DNA of 13,356 nt from Oscillospiraceae bacterium. GTDB lineage: Bacteria; Bacillota_A; Clostridia; Oscillospirales; Ruminococcaceae. A program made the position numbers and the translations under genes. The DNA is taken from positions 1-13,356 of the forward strand of contig JAGAJA010000115.1 of the NCBI GenBank assembly GCA_017829075.1, in the 5' to 3' direction. Shown in pieces: positions 1 to 6,419 of this stretch; within the stretch, counting starts at the first letter, position 1; every line of letters begins with the position of its first letter. The notes under the pieces are model-generated. The model saw nothing but the letters and a program-made list of their open reading frames with translations. It had not been told where the DNA came from and did no database searches.

Positions 1-99
1 CGGTAACAATTCCTCGCTTGGTGGGATGAGTTTAAGTACTTTTCCACAGCATGGACATATTCGTCTATCTTTTCCAAACACGATATTGGCTCCTTTCAT
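1..99 (-). CDS. Partial zinc-ribbon reading frame running off the left edge
   Basis: From an ATG at 99 the minus strand stays open to the window edge (33 codons). It encodes a basic N-terminus followed by CPCCGK and the stretch LKLIPPSEELLP. The CxxC pair is half of a zinc ribbon, as in many transposases and small DNA-binding proteins, but the second half lies outside the window. The ATG overlaps the stop of a 34-codon frame upstream (ATGA), and no good ribosome binding site is visible. It may be a fragment of one decayed gene broken by a frameshift. Family not recognised. Confidence 0.35.
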   Translation of the reverse strand, partial: MKGANIVFGKDRRICPCCGKVLKLIPPSEELLP

Positions 100-200
100 T
101 CGTTTTTTACTGGTATTGTGGTTTTTTCATAGTATTTTACCAACGAAAAATCATCATCGGTAATATCACGCTTATTGGAAAAATTCATGAAGTTTACCAT
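96..200 (-). CDS. Short 34-residue frame upstream of the zinc-ribbon fragment
   Basis: This small frame encodes a charged peptide containing NKRDITDDDFSLVKYYEK. Its stop overlaps the next start by four bases (ATGA). No Shine-Dalgarno sequence precedes its ATG, and it lies just beyond the truncated IS256 relic, so it is more likely part of a broken gene continuing into the 1-99 frame than an independent gene. The composition looks protein-like rather than random, but I recognise no family. Confidence 0.2.
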   Translation of the reverse strand: MVNFMNFSNKRDITDDDFSLVKYYEKTTIPVKNE

Positions 201-267
201 GTATGAAAAAGAAAGCAAGAACGAGAAATATCGCAATGATCCATACAGAGCGGTAAATTTCCCTATC

Positions 268-612
268 AATGAAAGTGTTTTGCCAGTCTGCCCGAAATGA
301 CTTTAGGCTCGAAATCGCCGTTCCTGTCGCGCGGAACAGCAATTTCGCACTCCCATAGTCGCTGATTATCGTCTTTTTCCCGTAACCATTCCGACTGTTT
401 CCGGAGTTGTTACCGGCTACGGAGTTCTTCTCGTAACCAAGATGTTCGTCCATTTCAGTCTCGAGCATCTGCTCTGTAGTCCCGGCAAACAGCTTTTTCA
501 GCTTTGCCTGAATGTCTCCGGTGGCTCAGACCAACAAGTTGGTCTGGCAGTCTGCCATCAGCAGCTTCACCAGTTCCATCTCTCGCTAGTCTAATCCGTG
601 TGTTCTTTTCAT
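268..612 (-). pseudogene. IS256-family transposase, N-terminal fragment with two stops and a frameshift
   Basis: The translation from the ATG at 612 follows the usual IS256 N-terminus: DIQAKLKKLFAGTTEQMLE, then EMDEHLGYEKNSVAGNNSG, NSRNGYGKKTI and SDYG. It is broken by an in-frame TAG at 586-588 and TGA at 526-528. One base is missing in a G run near 352-354; after that shift the frame resumes as CEIAVPRDRNGDFEPKVIS, which is the conserved VPRDRNGxFEP block. The DDE catalytic domain is absent, so the protein cannot transpose. The longest surviving open stretch, from 468 to 172, reads out of frame beyond the shift. Confidence 0.85.
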
Positions 613-703
613 GTCCTTATACCTCACTTTCTGTGGGTATTATTGGCATTTACACGGTTCGGTATTCAGACTCCAAGAGGCTGCATTTATAGTGCAGCCC
701 CTC
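268..703 (-). mobile_element. IS256-family insertion sequence relic
   Basis: The relic contains the start of an IS256-type transposase preceded by a leader of about 60 bases, and a probable element end at 677-703. That end is a strong dyad: GGCTGCA, a 7-base loop, then TGCAGCC. The element begins about 22 bases after the stop of the kinase-like gene (726). The other end is missing: transposase homology fades near position 270 and the DNA to the left is unrelated. The inserted copy is therefore both truncated and mutated. Confidence 0.7.
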
Positions 704-725
704 AGATATTTCAGGAAAAATAAGT

Positions 726-2648
726 TTATTGCTGTTTCCGGCGTATTTGCGGACTTTTGGTTTTGCCGTAGTTCCAGGCATATATTTTGTTGCCTACTGA
801 ACTTATCATATACTTGCCAAAGTAATTCTGCTGTAACTTAGTATCATCAATGACTTTGGCTGCTTCCTTTCCATTATCTATTGAATTGAACCTCCCAATC
901 TTTTTCCATGAGTCATCTATCAGCCTCTGGGCGGTATCGTCGTTCCACTCATCGTCCTCAAGTAAGCGTGACGGATCTTCCATTCTCTGCTTTTCGATGG
1001 CTTTCCGTGTTTTGTCCAGTCGGCGTATCGTGGCATTGATCTCGTCATCTGTGAGCAGGTCTTTAAGTGCAAACCTTATCAGCTCAGGGTCGATATGTTC
1101 TATACGCTCCGCAAGGTTTTTGTCCATGAACGGAATCGACATGTTGCCGTTTTTGTCATATATGGCGGCAGCGTGTCCTTCATGCCTTTTTTCAAGAGAA
1201 TTATCACCCAGACCAAATGCGCCATCGTTATCTATTCCCTGTACCCCTGAAAGTTCTTGGTCATCATTTTCCCCGACAAAGAAATTATTTTCATGCCGGT
1301 CCTGCTGACCGCATATGGCGTCCAGGACCTGAAGATTACACATATCCCTCTGAAATCCTCCGGTAACATTCATATTCAGCGACATGTCTATTTCTCTGCC
1401 TTCACCAAAGGCTTTGGCGTCGTTTTCTTCTTTTTTCATCATGTGCTTTCCTCTATATTCGGCCCCTGACGTTGTGTACCGGGACTTTTTCATGACATTG
1501 CCCCTCATAGTCTGCCCGGTGGATTCGTCAGTGATCTCCGCTGTCTGGGACTCCGCAACAAGGTTCCCGAGCCCAAGAAGCGCCGCCACACGGCTGGTCG
1601 CAACATTCCGGCGTGTCATGTTCACTTTCTGGTCAGAAATACCCATAGGGGTAAGCAGTTCATCTATGGTGGTCTGTGTGCCTTTCATGTTGCTGAGTAT
1701 ATTCTGTATCGCAGCCTTACCTTCTGTTGATAGCTTTTTCATTACCTTATCCGGTACAAAGGAGTCGCCGGAGGCGCACCATTGGAGGATCATTTTCTTA
1801 TCATTACTTGTCAGTTTAGAATATCTTGCCATGACGTTCGCAGAGATCTTCTGGGCGGTGGTTTTTTGGGAAAGGTCGATCTCGTCCTCTGGCTTGAAGA
1901 AAAACGTTTCATTCAGCGGAATAGACTCGCCGTGGGCATTCTTTACCGTTGCATTACCACCGGACAGGGTAACTACCTCCGATGCCTGACCGCCTTTGAC
2001 TTTATTTTTTTCCTTTATCGCCGCAAAGTTCTTTACCGAAATATGCAGCGAACGGCTGTCACTCAGCAGACCTCTCCAGGTCTTTGAAGCCTGCTCTTCG
2101 GGAGGCAGTGTGCAGAAATCAGTGCGCACGCCCTCAAGTGAAACAAGATCCTTCTGCGCCTGGTCAAGGACCTTGGTAACGAGCTCGCAGCGCCGCTTTG
2201 CCCAGAATGTCAGATGATCCCTTGAGATGTATCTGGAGCAGCTTTCGATCAGCTGACGATATAAGCTGCACGCACCGACCAGCTTTTCCTGATTTTCTTT
2301 GGGGCTGTTGGTAAAGCTCCCTCTGATCTCAGAGTTGACTCTTTTCAGGCTTTCGATCGCAGCCATGTACAGTTTGTCGCCGGTATCATTAGTCACCGAA
2401 CTTTTTCGGCTGACCAGAACATTATACATCTGTTCCAGCGACTCATTCGCCGCAGTTTCGTGCTCCTGGTCGTTCTCCTGTTCCCGCTGACCGGGTTGTT
2501 CGCCCACCACAGCAGCGAGCTGCTGCAATCCCTGGTTTCCCATCGCACCCGCGTGCGCATGAAGCCCCCCTGCCTGGACGGCGGCAGGAACCGGTGCGGC
2601 ATTTTTCGCCGGCGCTTTGTTTTTCTTCCAGAATTTCCATGTGTTCAT
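726..2648 (-). CDS. Large protein with an atypical (PI3/4-kinase or Fam20-like) kinase domain
   Basis: This 640-residue soluble protein has no signal peptide or membrane segment. Residues 1-75 are a basic start, an Ala/Pro-rich linker and a Gln/Glu-rich stretch. A helical region follows to about 220. A kinase-like core then appears: a Gly-containing strand pair near 229-240, FFFKPED at 249-255 with a candidate ATP lysine K252, a helix ending in AALLGLGNLVAES (355-367), CGQQDRHENN at 446-455, and IDNDGAFG at 472-479. DRHxxN followed by an Asp-containing FG motif is the catalytic loop and metal-binding signature of PI3/4-kinases; the IDN..FG form also resembles Fam20-type secretory kinases. Residues 540-640 are charged and helical. 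The substrate is unknown. It has its own promoter and a possible SD (GAGG) about 13 bases before the ATG, rather far. It could be an effector or a lantibiotic- or toxin-type kinase. The kinase fold is inferred from motifs only. Confidence 0.85.
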   Translation of the reverse strand: MNTWKFWKKNKAPAKNAAPVPAAVQAGGLHAHAGAMGNQGLQQLAAVVGEQPGQREQENDQEHETAANESLEQMYNVLVSRKSSVTNDTGDKLYMAAIESLKRVNSEIRGSFTNSPKENQEKLVGACSLYRQLIESCSRYISRDHLTFWAKRRCELVTKVLDQAQKDLVSLEGVRTDFCTLPPEEQASKTWRGLLSDSRSLHISVKNFAAIKEKNKVKGGQASEVVTLSGGNATVKNAHGESIPLNETFFFKPEDEIDLSQKTTAQKISANVMARYSKLTSNDKKMILQWCASGDSFVPDKVMKKLSTEGKAAIQNILSNMKGTQTTIDELLTPMGISDQKVNMTRRNVATSRVAALLGLGNLVAESQTAEITDESTGQTMRGNVMKKSRYTTSGAEYRGKHMMKKEENDAKAFGEGREIDMSLNMNVTGGFQRDMCNLQVLDAICGQQDRHENNFFVGENDDQELSGVQGIDNDGAFGLGDNSLEKRHEGHAAAIYDKNGNMSIPFMDKNLAERIEHIDPELIRFALKDLLTDDEINATIRRLDKTRKAIEKQRMEDPSRLLEDDEWNDDTAQRLIDDSWKKIGRFNSIDNGKEAAKVIDDTKLQQNYFGKYMISSVGNKIYAWNYGKTKSPQIRRKQQ

Positions 2649-2731
2649 ATAATACTAATACCTCTTCAAAACCATTGCGCAATTCTTTCTGACCGTATGT
2701 AAGATATTGCCTTTGAACATAATTTTTGTAT

Positions 2732-2760
2732 ATTATATCATATAATTCAGAAAAATTCAA
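2732..2760 (-). promoter_or_regulatory. Sigma-A promoter of the kinase-like gene
   Basis: On the minus strand TTGAAT (2760-2755) is followed after exactly 17 bases by TATAAT (2737-2732). Transcription would start near 2725, giving a leader of about 77 bases before the ATG at 2648. Confidence 0.75.
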
Positions 2761-2803
2761 CCTGTTTTTTCTTGTCAAACAAAAAACTTTTTCCAGACAA
2801 AAC

Positions 2804-2822
2804 CCTCCGCAAAAGCGGAAGG
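2804..2822 (-). terminator. Weak hairpin terminator after the 2832-3011 remnant
   Basis: A TCCGC/GCGGA stem with an AAAA/TTTT loop lies 10 bases after the stop codon at 2832. On the minus strand it is followed by GGGTTTTG, a short T run. The position right after a stop supports a terminator, but the tract is weak. Confidence 0.4.
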
Positions 2823-2831
2823 CGTATTGTT

Positions 2832-3011
2832 TTATTCTTCTGTGCCGTTTCCTAACTGACTGGGGTGCTTGGTGAAGAAATCCACCCTCGGCTCGAGGAA
2901 CTTCAGCTTGTGATCCTTGCCGCCGGTGAAATCCGAACTGGTATCGAAAAGTACTTCTGGGTGGAATAAATGCAGTTCCGGATAATTCTGTTGAACACGT
3001 TTTTGGGGTAG
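2832..3011 (-). pseudogene. C-terminal remnant of an unrecognised gene
   Basis: From just after an in-frame TGA (3014-3012) the frame is open for 59 codons to TAA at 2832. The peptide looks like real protein: QQNYPELHLFHPEVLFDTSS, then DFTGGKDHKLKFLEPRVDFF, ending in LGNGTEE. A hairpin follows the stop. No start codon or ribosome site was found, and upstream frames do not continue it convincingly. I read it as the surviving tail of a decayed gene. The alternative is that longer overlapping frames in this stretch are real, but their composition (many Ser, Arg and Pro) looks like shadow translation. The rest of 3012-3233 holds two small hairpins (3028-3046 and 3050-3067) and nothing else I can identify. 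Confidence 0.35.
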
Positions 3012-3233
3012 TCAAAGGACTGCTCAGGTACCGAAAAAACCGGTACAAAGGTCTGCGAAAACAGACCGCTAAATTGAATATCATGTTCGCCCTGGCGAAT
3101 CTGATTCTGGCTGACAGACCTCATCTGGCAGCTTGATTCAGTGCGCCCCGGCGAGCCTGATGGGTAACTCTGATGAACTTCGCTGCGTTTCACGCTTTTG
3201 ATGATAATACTTTGTTAATTGCGCGGTGTTGCC

Positions 3234-3911
3234 TTAAGCAAATTTGCAGTGAATGCAGGTGGTATAGTCCAGCAGCAGCTCTGCCGGAACCCGTTCGTCA
3301 TTTACGAATGTGCAGTTTGAAACTGAGCTGATGTCCTCAAGCTCAAGGGCGTATAAACCCATATCATCTCCAAATTCAAACGTGCAGTCAGAAATATTGA
3401 AATAACCCATTATAAGCGAGTTGTTGAAATAAAATTTCACCTCTTCATAGTCGTCATTATGTTTTTTTATAAACTCAGGAACCTCTCTGCTTATAAAGCG
3501 ACAATTGCTGATAGTACCATCATAATCGGTGTCCGTCTCAAAAATCTCGGACATACAATTCGTAAATTCACTGTTGGTTACTTCAAGCTCCTGATAGCTT
3601 CCCTCTGCAAAATGATAGAGATTGTAGAGCTTGCAGTCCTTTATCTTCATCGAGCCGTTATCGCTGGTGATGAAACAGAACTCGTAATTTTTCCTTTTGG
3701 ACACCCCAACGTCGCAGAAAATAATTTCGCAGTTAATAAATTCAAGCTTTCCGTCCTCTTTGATTTCCATGCTGCTTCCGTTGCCGTTTTCACAGCAGTA
3801 GATCTTGCAGTTTTCAAACACCGCTCTGCCCTCAATGGTAAGCGATTCGTCAAAATGTATCTCCTTGTCGGAGTACAGCATTTCCTCGCCTGCTTCAATA
3901 GTGTTTCTCAT
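3234..3911 (-). CDS. Beta-helix-like repeat protein of unknown function
   Basis: This 225-residue protein has no signal peptide. It is built from loosely repeating units of about 22-35 residues of the form (I/V)xxCxF or CxI: FENCKIY, FINCEII, IKDCKLY, VTNSEFTNC, ISNCRF, ISDCTF, VSNCTF and IHCKF. Such ladders of Cys/Asn plus hydrophobic residues are typical of right-handed beta-helix (pectate-lyase-like) folds. No catalytic site is evident, so a binding or scaffold role is as likely as an enzyme. The ATG is preceded by AGGAGGG at good spacing, and it lies 13 bases after the stop of the WYL regulator, so the two are very probably one transcript. The fold is inferred from the repeat pattern. Confidence 0.8.
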   Translation of the reverse strand: MRNTIEAGEEMLYSDKEIHFDESLTIEGRAVFENCKIYCCENGNGSSMEIKEDGKLEFINCEIIFCDVGVSKRKNYEFCFITSDNGSMKIKDCKLYNLYHFAEGSYQELEVTNSEFTNCMSEIFETDTDYDGTISNCRFISREVPEFIKKHNDDYEEVKFYFNNSLIMGYFNISDCTFEFGDDMGLYALELEDISSVSNCTFVNDERVPAELLLDYTTCIHCKFA

Positions 3912-3924
3912 GATTACCCTCCTG

Positions 3925-4893
3925 TTATTTATACTGCCCGATCATCTTATTAAGTTCCGCCTTGTATTCCTCAACAAAATCATCAGGCGCCATGACCTTT
4001 ACCCAGCTCCCCTGCGAGAGCAGATACATCATTATCCCGGTACCGTAGACTTCCGCTTCGACAAGCGCCTTGCCGCCGCTTATATCCAGCACTACCGCAG
4101 TCGGAAGCCTGTCCAGTATCGCCTGCAAAGACGGTCCGCTGAACTCAAACCGGATAGTTCTGCACACGCCGGGAAACATGAACTGTATCTTCTTTCGGAG
4201 CGCTCCCTCATCGAAATCCACGCCGTGCGGAAGCTCAAATTTCGTGCGGTGTTCGATAACTGATGTGATCCTGTCCACCCGGAAATACACCGGAGAATAG
4301 CTCTCGTCCTCCGCCTTGTACGCGATGAGGTAGAAGTAATACTCGCTGAACATTATCGACGCGGGACGTATCGTGTGCGTTACCCGGTCACGGTTCATCT
4401 TGTAGTAGGTTATCGTTATTTCCGTGCGGGAGCGGATATCTCCGGCGAGCTTCCAAAGCATATCCACAACGCCCTCGGAGCAGTCGTGCCGTACCTCGCA
4501 GTAGTGGTACTTTTCCTTTGAAATAAGGCTGTCAAGCAGCGCTTTATCCCTGGTGGAAGTGAATCTGCGCAGCTTCCCTATTATCTCCAGCAATTCCGGC
4601 TTGCTGAATGCACGGCTGCCTATCAGCACCTTTATCACCGCCAGAGTTTCGCTGTCACGCAGGAAATCGCCGATCCGCAGTGTATAGCACTTTGCGCTTC
4701 TGTCGTAGACAAGCTCCGCATGACCAGTCAAATCCCGGTTTTCCGCGAGAAAACAGCGTATCTCGCTGATATCACGGGCGATGCTCTTGGTGGAAACTCC
4801 GTATTCGTTCGCAAGCTCCGGAACTGTTATCTTTTCGCCGCGCATTCCGCGCAGGAATATCGCAAGGCAGCGTTCGTTCTTTTCTGTGCTCAT
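3925..4893 (-). CDS. WYL-domain transcriptional regulator
   Basis: This 322-residue protein has an N-terminal DeoR-like winged helix-turn-helix (VPELANEYGVSTKSIARDIS at about 24-43) and a central WYL domain. The WYL core is seen at ITITYYKMNRD and at MFSEYYFYLIAYKAED, with the typical C-terminal WCX part ending in GSWVKVMAPDDFVEEYKAEL. WYL regulators sense nucleic-acid or nucleotide ligands in several known systems, including phage-defence loci. The start has GGAGG at good spacing. It has its own promoter and likely also drives the downstream beta-helix gene. It is complete and at normal family length. Confidence 0.92.
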   Translation of the reverse strand: MSTEKNERCLAIFLRGMRGEKITVPELANEYGVSTKSIARDISEIRCFLAENRDLTGHAELVYDRSAKCYTLRIGDFLRDSETLAVIKVLIGSRAFSKPELLEIIGKLRRFTSTRDKALLDSLISKEKYHYCEVRHDCSEGVVDMLWKLAGDIRSRTEITITYYKMNRDRVTHTIRPASIMFSEYYFYLIAYKAEDESYSPVYFRVDRITSVIEHRTKFELPHGVDFDEGALRKKIQFMFPGVCRTIRFEFSGPSLQAILDRLPTAVVLDISGGKALVEAEVYGTGIMMYLLSQGSWVKVMAPDDFVEEYKAELNKMIGQYK

Positions 4894-4921
4894 ATGACCT
4901 CCGCATTCAGTTCATGCCTAC

Positions 4922-4950
4922 ATTTTACTTCATAGTCCGAAACAATTCAA
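4922..4950 (-). promoter_or_regulatory. Sigma-A promoter of the WYL regulator
   Basis: TTGAAT (4950-4945), 17 bases, then TAAAAT (4927-4922) on the minus strand. It begins just after the stop of the zinc-ribbon microprotein, so the WYL gene need not depend on upstream transcription. Confidence 0.6.
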
Positions 4951-4956
4951 CATATT

Positions 4957-5070
4957 TCACGAAACCGGGTAAATAATTATATGACCGCATTTCGGACATA
5001 TCTTCACGGATTTGCTTTTCAGCTTTGCACCGCAGCTGGGGCAGAGAGAAACCATTGGCAACAGCGTCAT
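4957..5070 (-). CDS. Zinc-ribbon microprotein, 37 residues
   Basis: This short gene encodes two CxxC knuckles, CPSCGAKLK and ICPKCGH, 15 residues apart, which together make a minimal zinc ribbon. It ends in a short hydrophobic tail (IIIYPVS). I chose the ATG at 5070 because GGAG lies 9 bases upstream; two earlier in-frame ATGs (5085, 5079) lack such a site. A strong promoter lies about 110 bases upstream, pointing this way. It is divergent from the XRE regulator and precedes the WYL regulator on the same strand. Many such ribbons are parts of larger proteins, so it could also be a remnant, but promoter, SD and intact stop support a real gene. Confidence 0.6.
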   Translation of the reverse strand: MTLLPMVSLCPSCGAKLKSKSVKICPKCGHIIIYPVS

Positions 5071-5177
5071 GCTTATCATCTCCATTTCTGATAATATTGT
5101 ATCATTCCACAGGGACGCTCCGTTGTCCGTATAAAATCTTTCCGATAAGCCAACATTAATAAAGTTTCTACATACTC

Positions 5178-5205
5178 AGTATATCACAGCAATAGCCGTT
5201 GTCAA
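5178..5205 (-). promoter_or_regulatory. Strong promoter driving the zinc-ribbon microprotein
   Basis: TTGACA (5205-5200), 16 bases, then TATACT (5183-5178) on the minus strand. The expected leader is about 100 bases. The upstream palindrome at 5214-5226 sits next to the -35 box. Confidence 0.65.
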
Positions 5206-5213
5206 TACATTCT

Positions 5214-5226
5214 TTACTTTAAGTAA
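5214..5226. promoter_or_regulatory. Palindromic operator candidate between divergent promoters
   Basis: TTACTT, one T, then AAGTAA: a perfect dyad placed between the minus-strand -35 box (5200-5205) and the plus-strand -35 region (about 5228). This is the expected place for an XRE repressor to control both genes. Confidence 0.5.
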
Positions 5227-5227
5227 G

Positions 5228-5256
5228 TTCAGCAAAATCGGGCAGTATGTTATACT
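5228..5256 (+). promoter_or_regulatory. Probable promoter of the XRE regulator
   Basis: TATACT at 5251-5256 is a good -10 box. The sequence 17 bases upstream (TTCAGC, 5228-5233) is a weak -35. The start would be near 5263, leaving a leader of about 14 bases before the ATG at 5277. Confidence 0.45.
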
Positions 5257-5276
5257 TTTATTAAGTGGCGGTCAGA

Positions 5277-5594
5277 ATGGAAACTCTTGGCGAAAGACTC
5301 CGTGATCTTCGGAGCAAAAACGGAATAACTCAGGCGGAGCTTGCGGAAAAAATATTCGTGAGCGAAAGCTACATTGCGCTAATTGAACTGAACAAGCGGA
5401 ATCCCAGCACCGAGATACTCGGGAAGCTGTGCGATCACTTCGGCGTTTCAACGGATTATCTGCTTACCGGGGAATCCTCCGAGGATGATATCCTGCACGT
5501 TAAAGAATGGCGGAATCTGGTTTCCGGGCGAACCGACCGGGAAATTACTAGCGCGCTGAATGATATTGTCAATATAGCTTTACACATTCATTGA
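5277..5594 (+). CDS. XRE-family helix-turn-helix regulator
   Basis: The protein has a Cro/C1-type helix-turn-helix over residues 1-65: LGERLRDLRSKNGITQAELA, then IFVSESYIALIELNKRNPST and DHFGVSTDYLLTG. A short helical tail (EWRNLVSGRTDREITSALND) follows. I prefer the ATG at 5277 over the in-frame GTG at 5265, because the GTG lies at the probable transcription start while GGCGG precedes the ATG. The gene is divergent from the zinc-ribbon microprotein, and a palindrome in the shared region suggests autoregulation. Its last codons overlap, on the opposite strand, the end of the IS3 relic. The C-terminus has therefore probably been changed by a few residues relative to the original gene. Confidence 0.88.
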   Translation: METLGERLRDLRSKNGITQAELAEKIFVSESYIALIELNKRNPSTEILGKLCDHFGVSTDYLLTGESSEDDILHVKEWRNLVSGRTDREITSALNDIVNIALHIH

Positions 5595-5979
5595 CAGCCC
5601 GACAGCAGTCAGGTCGTAACAATCGAATATCGCCGACACATATAACTTGCCATTTTTAGCTTAGACTTCCGTGATATCAGTTACGCATTTGCTGAAAGGC
5701 TTGTCGGCTTTAAAATCGCGTTTCAGCAGGTCGTCTGACTTTCTCGCTTCACGGTCCGCCTTCGTGTTCCCATTCGGCTTTCGGTTGGGTCTGTGCGTTA
5801 TTCCGATGGCTGTCATCACGCGGTATACCGTGGTTTCGCTTGGTATTCCGGAATCCGGAAATTTAAGGAGCAGCGCCTTATGCATTCGCTCCCTGACGTG
5901 TCACTTTCAGCGCTTTGCAGCAGAATGAAATTCTGCCTTTTGCGCCTCCATCGCAGGTTTTGAGCGCAATGAACTTCAT
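5580..5979 (-). pseudogene. IS3-family orfB transposase, broken
   Basis: From the ATG at 5979 (AGGAG a few bases upstream) the frame reads KFIALKTCDGGAKGRISFCC then KALKVTRQG and stops early. Family members continue here with a segment of about 30 residues that is missing. Homology resumes in a second frame with ALLLKFPDSGIPSETTVYRV, then HRPNRKPNG, ADREARKSDDLLKRDF and KCVTDITEV. A TAA follows at 5661-5663 where a Lys codon (AAA) would be expected, and the same frame continues beyond it with NGKLYVSAIFDCYDLTAVG. The first DDE aspartate (VTDITE) is present but the rest of the integrase core is lost near 5580. Confidence 0.85.
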
Positions 5980-5993
5980 TCGCTCCTGCTTGT

Positions 5994-6218
5994 TTACTTC
6001 CGACGGATCGCAGCGAAAAAAACTGCCGCCTCATTCAGAAAGTCTCTCTCCTCAATGTCCAGGTCGCCGTTCTTTGCCGCCTGCACCCACCCGTACAGCG
6101 TTCCGTACGGTATCTTCAGTTCTTCGCCGGCTCGCTTTACCCATATTTCCAGCGCCAGCTTTACTGACTGCTCCTTGTAGCTCCTGTCGTATTTCTTTGC
6201 TTCTGACATGTCCTTCAC
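5994..6218 (-). pseudogene. IS3-family orfA with internal deletion
   Basis: The 74-residue product starts at a GTG (6218) after AGGAGA, or at the ATG four codons later. It carries the orfA helix-turn-helix: YDRSYKEQSVKLALEI, then RAGEELKIPYGTLYGWVQAA and KNGDLD. It then jumps straight to DFLNEAAVFFAAIRRK, which is the normal extreme C-terminus of this family. The leucine-zipper/coiled-coil segment that usually lies between (about 20-30 residues) is gone. Reading frame is kept, so a short DNA-binding protein could still be made, but it would lack the multimerisation helix. Confidence 0.85.
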
Positions 6219-6230
6219 TCTCCTGGTTTT

Positions 6231-6259
6231 AGTATATTATTTTGAGCGTGGGGTGTCAA
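6231..6259 (-). promoter_or_regulatory. Promoter in the IS3 left end
   Basis: TTGACA (6259-6254), 17 bases, TATACT (6236-6231), just upstream of the orfA start. It could still transcribe the relic toward the XRE gene's 3' end, antisense to it. Confidence 0.65.
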
Positions 6260-6278
6260 GTTTTATTATACAACATCA

Positions 6279-6311
6279 AACACTTTTGCGGTTATAAATC
6301 GCAAAAGTGTT
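6279..6311. repeat. Perfect 12-bp inverted repeat, 9-base loop
   Basis: AACACTTTTGCG (6279-6290) and CGCAAAAGTGTT (6300-6311) surround GTTATAAAT. The stem lies between the 3' end of the ATPase gene (6420) and the IS3 left end. No T tract follows on either strand, so it is not a standard terminator. It may be the old terminator of the ATPase cut off by IS3, or an operator. The 6312-6419 stretch is AT-rich with nothing else clear. Confidence 0.6.
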
Positions 6312-6419
6312 CGACAAGAATTATATTAGCAGACTATTTTCGGCTTTTCGCAGCCTTTTTCTGTTGCTTTTTTTCATGCAGTTTTTTTGATCTTATTCAT
6401 AGTAAATTCCCAATTCGTT

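Larger units (their letters stand above)
5580..6259 (-). mobile_element. IS3-family insertion sequence relic
   Basis: The relic retains the left-end promoter, a shortened orfA and a broken orfB. It shows two internal deletions, one nonsense mutation, and a truncation in the catalytic domain at the XRE gene. Because the whole element has shrunk, it is a non-autonomous fossil. I could not define terminal inverted repeats. Confidence 0.85.

Noticed and set aside
850..1989. Open frames of up to 201 codons antisense to the kinase-like gene
   Set aside because: Ser/Phe-rich shadow translations without ribosome sites or domain motifs, covered by the 640-residue frame.
726..2648. HipA-type toxin kinase
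   Set aside because: HipA has a different catalytic loop (N-x-D-x-H-x-K-N). The DRHxxN plus IDN..FG pattern fits PI3/4-kinase and Fam20-like families better.
2443..3084. 213-residue minus-strand frame spanning the gap upstream of the kinase gene
   Set aside because: It crosses the kinase promoter and runs into the kinase gene in another frame. Only a different frame (2832-3011) gives protein-like sequence in this part.
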